Origin: Lineus longissimus
Lineage: Eukaryota; Nemertea; Pilidiophora; Heteronemertea; Lineidae
NCBI RefSeq assembly: GCF_910592395.1
Contig: NC_088313.1
Location: 12,101,937 to 12,165,936, forward strand
Reading direction: 5' to 3'
DNA length: 64,000 bases
The position numbers and the translations under genes were made by a program. Positions within the stretch are counted from its first letter, which is position 1, and the number at the start of each line of letters is the position of its first letter. Below are positions 57,600 through 64,000 of the stretch, one piece after another. The notes under the pieces are model-generated. The model did no database searches. It was not told the origin of the DNA and saw only the letters and a program-made list of their open reading frames with translations.

Positions 57600-58975
57600 C
57601 AATGACCACGAAATCCTCCTGGGATAGCAATACATCCACAGGTAGTTTCTCCAGCACTCCTACTATGCATTCCTTCTTGCCAATGGTGCTAGACAGTACT
57701 ACTTTAGCTGTGAGAACTTTCTGTGTCATACCATTGGCCAAAAGAACTTCAAAACTATTCCCATCACATGCGTCATATGGTATCAAGCATGATTTTACCA
57801 GCGTATTAGAGCAACCAGTATCAAGCAACATCCTTACAGGTCTCTTAGCAACATAACCTTGAAGTTCAAATTGCTTGTGGTTGAGAAACCCGGGTCTTGA
57901 AGGGCTCAGGCAGAGATAACCGGATCCTTTCTTGGGTTTCCCAGCTTTCGAATTGGCACCACCACTCTGACTTTTACTGGTCACCGATGTTTCACTGGCC
58001 CTTTCCTTCTGGTCGGGACACTCATAAGCATAATGACCCTTCATATTGCAAGTAAAACAGGTAACATTATCTTTGGAGGGCTTACCTGTATTGTCATGTT
58101 TGAATTTCTTACCCTGTTTACCTTTGGAAGAATCGTACCGGGTTGGACCTTCGGAAGAATCGACCGGCTCAGCAGTGTGACTTTTCCTCCTAGAATTAAA
58201 ATAGAGTTCTGCTAATTCCGTTAACTTATCTGTGGTCGTCGGCTTCCGCTCCTTAATCCATACTAATTGCAAATCTGGAGATAATAGGTTAATCATCTGC
58301 TCTATGATCATGTGCTCACGAAGTTTCTCAAAGGTTTCGATCTCGTTGATTTCTAGCCATCTATCAAAATAGCGGGACACTCTGGTCCCCCACTCCTGAA
58401 ATCTCTCGTCAGGTTCTTTGTTGGAAGTTCTAAACTTCTCCCGGTAAGCTTCATAACCCAACTGGTACTTCTTGAGGATTGCAAGCTTCACCTTGTCATA
58501 ATCGCTGATAGTGTCTGTTGGCATGAGTGCATAAGCTTCCCTTGCTTTACCAGTTATGACAGCAGCCAATCTAGATGCCCATGAGTCCCGTGAACACTCA
58601 TTGGCAGTAGTAAGACGCTCAAAGGTTCCCAAGTATGCCTCTATGTCTCCACCTGCCCCGAGCTTTGGAATTTTGGGTCCATACTTACCATATCTCCCAA
58701 ATACATCTGACCGGGAGTGAACAGAATCCCCGTGAGAAGCCTCTTTCCCACGCGACCTAGACATTTCCAGTTCCATTTTCCACTTTTCCTTTTTTAACTC
58801 CAATTTCTCTCTCTCTAAAGCCCTGGCAGCTTTCTGCTTGCTCCCATTCAAACGTTCGCCTCTCATGCTCACTCTGGGCATCACGCTCCCATTTCTCACG
58901 CTCAATCTGAGCCCTCTGGATATCGTGAGCCATTCTCTCACGCTCTAATTCAACTTGCAACTCATACTGTCTCAA
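57583..58975 (-). CDS. gypsy gag and protease with SCAN-like domain
   Basis: 452-codon frame to the stop at 57583. The true start is probably further upstream: a second frame (58757-58975) carries the preceding coiled-coil (ELQVELERERM), with a shift near 58840. Residues 1-70 are charged coiled-coil. Residues 95-160 form a capsid-like part. Residues about 160-250 form a SCAN-like dimerisation domain (AYREKFRTSNKEPDERFQEW, LREHMIIEQMINLL, ELAELYFNSRR). A CCHC zinc knuckle at 295-308 (CFTCNMKGHYAYEC) and a protease with DTG at 374-376 (LLDTGCSNTLV) follow. SCAN domains of vertebrate zinc-finger proteins are thought to derive from gag of Gmr1-like elements, which fits this element's pol order. 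Confidence 0.88.
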
Positions 58976-59010
58976 ATCATTTATCCCTTGATCACCCTCC
59001 CCCCCCCCCC

Positions 59011-59496
59011 ATTACCTGTAGCTCCCTCAGAGGAAACAACTTACCCTTGATTTCCTCACCATCCTTCATAGGAGTGGACTTAGCCTGGTGGCTGACAATC
59101 TTAGCTTCATGAAAACTTTTTATAAATGACTTTACAGTCTTCTCCTTTAGCCTCATGCGCTTTCAACAGATCTGTTATCTGCGACTTTATCAACCCAGAA
59201 CAATCTACCTTACGCTCCTAACACAACACTCGCAACTCCGCCACAGTCAACTTATTCAAATTCTCAGGCAATATCTTTCATAACAGTTTCATACATGTAC
59301 AATGAGAATACGCTCGAAATAATGTCAAGACAAGCGTGCTGTCCACCTGAAACTTATGAAAAGCTAAAGGCGTCTTGAAGTGAGGAGCTTGGATGAAGCT
59401 ACGGGTACAAAAACATGGGTTAAGTTCACACCCTTACTAGAAACCGACGGAATTGACACCAGTAAATACAATTTAAAAAATTCCTGACTGGAAGAA
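59011..59496 (-). other. 5' part of the gypsy internal region
   Basis: Lies between the primer site and the gag frame and starts beside a C homopolymer (58999-59010). Contains stop codons in all frames, so it is either leader or decayed gag. Confidence 0.5.
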
Positions 59497-59513
59497 CCCC
59501 ACTTCTGGCACCA
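59497..59513 (-). promoter_or_regulatory. gypsy primer-binding site
   Basis: On the minus strand TGGTGCCAGAAGTGGGG, one base inside the LTR, complementary to a tRNA 3' end of the form CTGGCACCA. Confidence 0.78.
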
Positions 59514-59514
59514 C

Positions 59515-60409
59515 TGTGGTAAAGTGGATCAAGACTATTGGTTCCTCCGGACAAGAACTAAAATAACAGCTCGTTAAAATAAACGGATTAAGTATTTACA
59601 ACAATAATTGCGTACAGCTAGAAAGAAACAAAGGCTAGAAGTAAGTCGCGAATAATGTTCATTCTGTCTAAACGGAGAATGTCGGTATCCTTTACCATAT
59701 CAGTCCAAGTGCTCTTAGAAATACTTTACCGAGCAGTTCATTATGAATTGTTCACACAAACTTGCATGAAGAGTAAAGGTGAATTCCGGAGGCGGGTATG
59801 AGCAACGGAAGGATAAGTTAACAACGTTATGAACTCAGGCCGGCCGTTCCCGTATCGCGTTCCGCAACGTAATGACGAGACCAGTGTAGAGCAGGTTCCT
59901 GGGTCGCCTCGACCCCATATATGCCCTCAGGCACAGAATGGATAACCAGTCCACTGCCAGTGAGTGAACAAGTCGCGTCACACGACTTTACAGCACCAAC
60001 GCTAGGAAAACTTCAGACCACTGCCAACAGCAAGTGGACAAGCCGCGTCGCACGACTTAACAACACCAACGCCAGGAGAGTTCAGACCACTGCCAACAGC
60101 AGAACAGGAGCTACTTCTGCAAAAAGGTCCTCCACGGTACACGGTGACTCTAGAAGTCATCTTGTATTTTGCTCATACCCCCAAAATTAGCTCATACCCC
60201 CGTACACATTACACAATAGGGAGTTCCCCACTACAAGTCATTCAGGCCTTGTTGGACCACTATTACTTCTGCAAAGTCTCAACGTTTATAAGAGTTTAAT
60301 TTCTAAACCACAGGGCCTGACACAATCATTTCTGCAATACAAACCTTCCATTATAACCAGCTAACCAATACAGGGTGTCTACCAAAAAGGGAAGGGGCAC
60401 TTCGCCACA
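59515..60409 (-). repeat. 5' LTR of the gypsy element
   Basis: 895 bp with TG...CA ends and imperfect terminal inverted repeats (TGTGGTAAAGTG and, inverted, TGTGGCGAAGTG). A 68-bp tandem duplication lies inside (about 59951-60100, with CAGACCACTGCCAACAGCA). No second LTR is in the window. Contains a 89-codon frame on the plus strand that is only the read-through of the duplication. Confidence 0.8.
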
Positions 60410-60868
60410 TTAGCATCTTCCCGTGCGGAAATGAACCAAGAGCCTCCTGGCCGGTTATGTTAAAATCAGAATTTTGCATGGCACGAGCGTACATGTATAT
60501 CTCAAATGCACTTGTGCACAAATAACATACGCTAAGACTGCAGTCAGCGGTGACCCCAAAGATTCATCGCTCAAATGCCAGACACATCAACTGAATCCAA
60601 GGACGTTTTATACAGGGTGGCAAAAGAATTATTTTCCATCACACAATGGATACACAATAGAATTCTATTGTCCAAAGGAAAATAATTATGGGCCAGCCTG
60701 TAGAGCATACGTACAGGTAATTTATGCATAACAACATATATCAAAGGTAAAAGCACACATTACCATGCAGAAGATATCTTTGCTTCGTTTGGTTAATAGT
60801 TCGCCAAAAGTAAATCAATTTCGAAGTAACTGATTACGTCAGCGTCTACTGAACGCCGTTGTGCAGTT
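60410..60868. other. duplicated unit B, part right of gypsy insertion
   Basis: Matches about 42869-43340 (TAGCATCTTCCCG, GGCACGAGCGTACATG). No gene. Confidence 0.65.
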
Positions 60869-61835
60869 TTCCCGGTAGCGAAATTTTTTTCTGCAGGATA
60901 CTTCTGCCATAGTGTACATCTGACAGCCAATCAGAATTCAAGGCAAGCACGTGTCTTTGTTGACATCATCTTTCCACATGGCGCAATAATGTCAACAATG
61001 CCACGTGTTCTGATAATCTTGGAAAGAACAAGTTAGCAAATGGTTAGAGGAGTATATTAGCTAAAATATATTTATTTGCAGTATCTTAACATGTATTTTC
61101 ATTGTCGTCAATGTCGAGTGGACTGTATTTATTGGACTTGTCTGTTAAAGGCGCACTGTGCTCGGCAAAATAGCCGAGGTTGAATGTTTATCTGTCAACC
61201 GTGTAACTAGTTCTGCTGTATATGCATAGGTGGCGCCACCATTCAATTTATTTTGTTTGCTTGTCAAAATGTGTTTTATACAATGGCCCTTCAACAATGT
61301 TCAAACTACCAAAATAGGCCTGATACCTTCAACAAACAGCAGACATCGGATACACTGTCCCTTTAATAATTATCAACATTGGCAACACTGTCAGTGTCAC
61401 TGCCCCTTAAAATTTCACAAATCGCGAGACATCGGATACACTGTCCCTTTAATAATTATCAACATTGGCAACACTGTCAGTGTCACTACCCCTTAAAATT
61501 TCACAAATCAATGCATGCACTGCAATGTAGCGATCAGATCAGCTGATGCCTCTTTTGTACGCATAATATCATCAATTTTACAATGAATCTGTGCAATTCA
61601 TTCCTAAACACTACGACACAAACCTTGAGTTGAGCATAATTGGGGTCAGACAATGAACTATTGTCACATTCACAGTTGAAGTGGCACTCGGCATGCGACT
61701 CGGTATCGTCCATTGTATTTGCATTATCATGCATAAATAAACAGTGTGACGTCAAAGATCGCGCCAATTGTGATTGGCTGTCAGATGTACACTGTGGCAG
61801 AAGTATCCTGCAGAAAAAAATTTCGCTTCCCGGTA
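60869..61835. mobile_element. 949-bp DNA element with TIRs and 9-bp target duplication
   Basis: Ends GCGAAATTTTTTTCTGCAGG (60878) and its exact inverse (to 61826). The inverted similarity continues to about 57 bp per side. The 9 bp TTCCCGGTA stand on both sides (60869-60877, 61827-61835) and occur once at the matching site in copy A (43337 region). A 9-bp duplication is typical of Mutator-like elements and also occurs in Merlin. No transposase frame. Inside, an 86-bp segment is tandemly duplicated (61341-61512). Frames at 61534-61947 and 61640-61933 span the right end and are not credible. Confidence 0.88.
61341..61512 (+). repeat. 86-bp tandem duplication, two copies
   Basis: Both copies start AGACATCGGATACACTGTCC (61341 and 61427) and are almost identical, indicating a recent duplication within the 949-bp element. 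Confidence 0.9.
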
Positions 61836-61859
61836 AGCGGAGCGAGAACGAAAATCGCC

Positions 61860-62714
61860 GGAAGAAAATCTTGACGCAAGGGCCCAAAGCGCCGCGTAGC
61901 GGCAAAAAAACAAAGCTGGCGAAACATTTATAACGGGTCACCGTCACTTATTATTGGACTTATAGCGCATTTACGGGGTTGCAACTATTTTGCTTAATAG
62001 TGTCACCAGGAAAGAAAAGCATGCGACCTAACGCCGATCTATTTGTATAAAGTGATAATTGGAAGGTATATAGTAGGAAATATCAATAAAATAATCATTC
62101 CATGTCGTCTTTTGAGGGCATTTTTGATTGTAAAAAATATATGTGTACGTCACCGGAGTCTCTGCAATGATAATTTTATCACAGCAGTCTCGCGCAAGTA
62201 GAAGTTCTTTACCTATTAGTTCTTCACTTATTAGTCTCAATGTCTGGCGCAAAGCCAGACGTTTTCCATTGCGATTTCACTACGATGTTTGACAAGAAGG
62301 AGCAGTGCGCGAGATATGCTAATGAGCAGACTTCCCTCGCTTGAGTTTCGGAAGAATGTTCCATATCGCGCTAAGCTGACCACTGCTGACTATGACAGGC
62401 GTGCATTGGACTGGTACAGGTTGGAACTGAACATTGAATATGCTGGTGGTGACGCTTTCTGATCTGCTGATGAGAACTTGGTCGTGACTGATGCAGTATT
62501 CTTGGACTTGTCCACAGCATCGTTCAATCATTGCTCTCTGAGCTGCCTTGATTCTGTACTTACCCAAATACTGAGACCAAATGCCTGTTGACTGTGCTTT
62601 AAGAGAGACTGGCGCCATGCCTAGTCTCTCTTAAAGTACAGTCATTAGACACCAACCCCCTCAGACTCAGAAACCACAAACGCCCAACCCTTCCTGCTAC
62701 CTTAATACTTCTGG
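61860..62714 (+). repeat. dispersed repeat R, copy 2
   Basis: Matches blocks of 13452-14731 and lies between sequences that are contiguous in copy A (near 43381), so it is an insertion in copy B. It includes the hairpin at about 62586-62650. A stretch at about 62375-62560, not in copy 1, has a minus-strand frame (62319-62618) without a known domain. Confidence 0.72.
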
Positions 62715-63630
62715 ATCTCACAAATTTTATATACTGAAAAAAAGGTATTTTAAAATTGAAAACTGGCGCGGGTTTCGACGGAATTTTATCAACAAACTAA
62801 AAGGTATTGGTATCTCAACATAGACGGATCCAATTCCGAAGCACAATTAGCCTCTTTAATTCCTGATCAGCGCCTCTATAGTGCAAGAGCTCTGCAGTTG
62901 CGGCTCTGTTGTCGGTGAAACAGCCGACATGATGACGGAAGGAAATATTTTTTTCCCCACAACATCAGACTTGCTCCGCTACAACAGGCGCTGATCAGGA
63001 AAAAGGCCGAAAATAGCATGTTTAGTCACCTCTCCGGTGTCCCTAGTTCTGCTGCGACAGAAACAACCGATGCAATAAATCCTGATGACACGATAACTGT
63101 GGCTTAACAAGACGACGTTTAATGAATAACAACACAACCAGCGTCAATAATTGTATTTAGTAAAATTAACTCAAAGAAAACAATGCATGATCTTTATATT
63201 TTGACATCGATTGCTTTGAAAATCGATATCGCAGAATAGAATCAGTCCCCATACGCATGTTTATGTATACCAAATGTAGTTATGTAGCTACTTGTGATCC
63301 TGATCATTGAACCTAAAACAGACTATTGCTTTTTGTCACTGCGACCTGTGATCATGATTGCATGCAACAAAAATCGCTCCTTTACCATGTGTACGGTGGT
63401 CATCGCAGGAACCGCATGCGACAGGAATCAGTTATCGCAGCTCGCCCGGGCCAGAATTAAGATAAGATTTTAATAAGATTTTTAAGACCTTATTCTGTTT
63501 TGTGGACGAGTGCATGTGCATTTCGATGCACGATTTCTTAGTTAAGATCTTAACTATACTAAGAATTTTGCAAAAATATTCTTATGAACGTACAGTCTAG
63601 CTCTTATTAAATTGAGGCAAATATACTGTC
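62715..63630. other. duplicated unit B, right end
   Basis: 62713-62823 matches 43382-43476 and 62824-63630 matches 47604-48412. The two partner segments in copy A are separated by the Kolobok element, so 62823 marks its empty site. No gene. Confidence 0.7.
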
Positions 63631-64000
63631 TTCTCCCACTTAACCGAGCGCCAGGAAAATGGCTCGAAAATGACTAAGTCCGGAAACATGGCAGTCTGTA
63701 GTTTTTACCGGTGGGCTGCAAACATTCAATATGACAGCCAATTATATTGATCACAGGGTTATAGGAAGACAACCTTGTAAATGTTGTCAATTCAATAACG
63801 CCTGGTCGCGGTCAGGGCTAGTAATCCCTGCAGTCAGGGTGATGATTATTGAAGTTACGTAAGTCCATGTAAATGGTTGACCAATCCAGAGTCTTTCAAA
63901 TGAATTTATTTTATCTAATCGATTATGGAATCGTTTTCTTGTTGGGGAAATCCAATAAAGGGCACTTTCGTGTCAAATGTCATAATTGTTGTCTGCCATC
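63631..64000. other. end of window, no gene seen
   Basis: Beyond the duplicated unit. Nothing recognised. Confidence 0.5.

Larger units (their letters stand above)
55131..60414 (-). mobile_element. Gmr1-like Ty3/gypsy retrotransposon (gag-PR-INT-RT-RH), internally deleted, 3' LTR missing
   Basis: The element occupies 55136-60409, flanked by TTAGC (55131-55135 and 60410-60414), and the uninterrupted site is seen in copy A near 42868. On the minus strand the order is LTR (59515-60409), primer site (59497-59513), gag with SCAN-like domain and zinc knuckle, protease, integrase zinc and core domains, then reverse transcriptase and RNase H. Integrase before RT is the reverse of usual gypsy order and matches the Gmr1-like group described from deuterostomes. 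The integrase C-terminus and RT leader are missing, and frameshifts occur at about 57003 and 55325. No LTR is found at 55136 onwards, so this copy has only one. Confidence 0.88.
50072..63630. repeat. duplicated unit, copy B (interrupted by other elements)
   Basis: Same orientation as copy A (about 26820-48412). Copy B alone contains a 606-bp insertion at about 50742-51347, the gypsy element 55136-60409, the 949-bp inverted-repeat element 60878-61826 and repeat R copy 2. Copy B lacks all copy A insertions. Confidence 0.85.

Noticed and set aside
59921-60190. 89-codon frame in the gypsy LTR as a gene
   Set aside because: It is produced by reading through a 68-bp tandem duplication.
26820-63630. 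Giant Maverick/Polinton element
   Set aside because: No DNA polymerase B, packaging ATPase, capsid or protease genes and no long terminal inverted repeats at the unit borders.
1-64000. tRNA, rRNA, snRNA genes
   Set aside because: I looked for A/B box pairs, GGTTCGA-type loops and conserved snRNA starts and saw none convincing. A covariance-model scan would be decisive.

Overview
The window reads as a gene-poor, transposon-dense stretch of an animal genome. The evidence is animal-type element families (Gmr1-like gypsy, BEL/Pao, Kolobok, pogo/Tigger, non-LTR retrotransposons), many short inverted-repeat elements, AT-rich spacers and no operon-like gene order. The recurring AGGCCTA and TACATGTA strings and the Gmr1-like element fit a marine invertebrate, most likely a deuterostome such as an echinoderm, hemichordate or cephalochordate. 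That assignment is an inference. I found no complete host gene I could name, no tRNA or rRNA gene, and no CRISPR array.

Layout. 1-26.8 kb is mostly non-coding. It holds a 3.7-kb DNA element (2083-5763; 52-bp terminal inverted repeats, 8-bp target duplication), several hairpin-forming elements (1438-1930, 18463-18540, 20007-20136, about 24213-24850), a dispersed repeat called R (13452-14731), a local rearranged tandem repeat (20516-21423), an AT-rich block (25790-26165) and the 3' end of a non-LTR retrotransposon (26204-26725).

From about 26.8 kb to 63.6 kb the window is explained by two direct copies of one unit, A (about 26820-48412) and B (about 50072-63630), separated by a 1.7-kb spacer. 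Each copy has since been invaded by different elements. Copy A carries a BEL/Pao retrotransposon (28203-35579), itself interrupted by a 2.8-kb LTR element (30479-33300) with SGNH-hydrolase motifs, plus a 221-bp palindrome, a pogo/Tigger transposon (38127-40382) and a Kolobok-type transposon (43481-47599). Copy B carries a gypsy element with integrase before reverse transcriptase (55136-60409), a 949-bp inverted-repeat element with a 9-bp target duplication (60878-61826) and a second copy of R (about 61860-62714). Comparing the copies gives near-empty sites for several insertions, so their boundaries can be read directly.

The unit itself encodes on the minus strand a small exon with an apparent PAN/apple-like cysteine pattern and a long exon of an unrecognised protein. 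The long exon survives best in copy B (51343 to about 52448) and is cut by the BEL element in copy A. Most coding features are broken by frameshifts, stops or deletions. ORF starts are uncertain because upstream exons cannot be seen.
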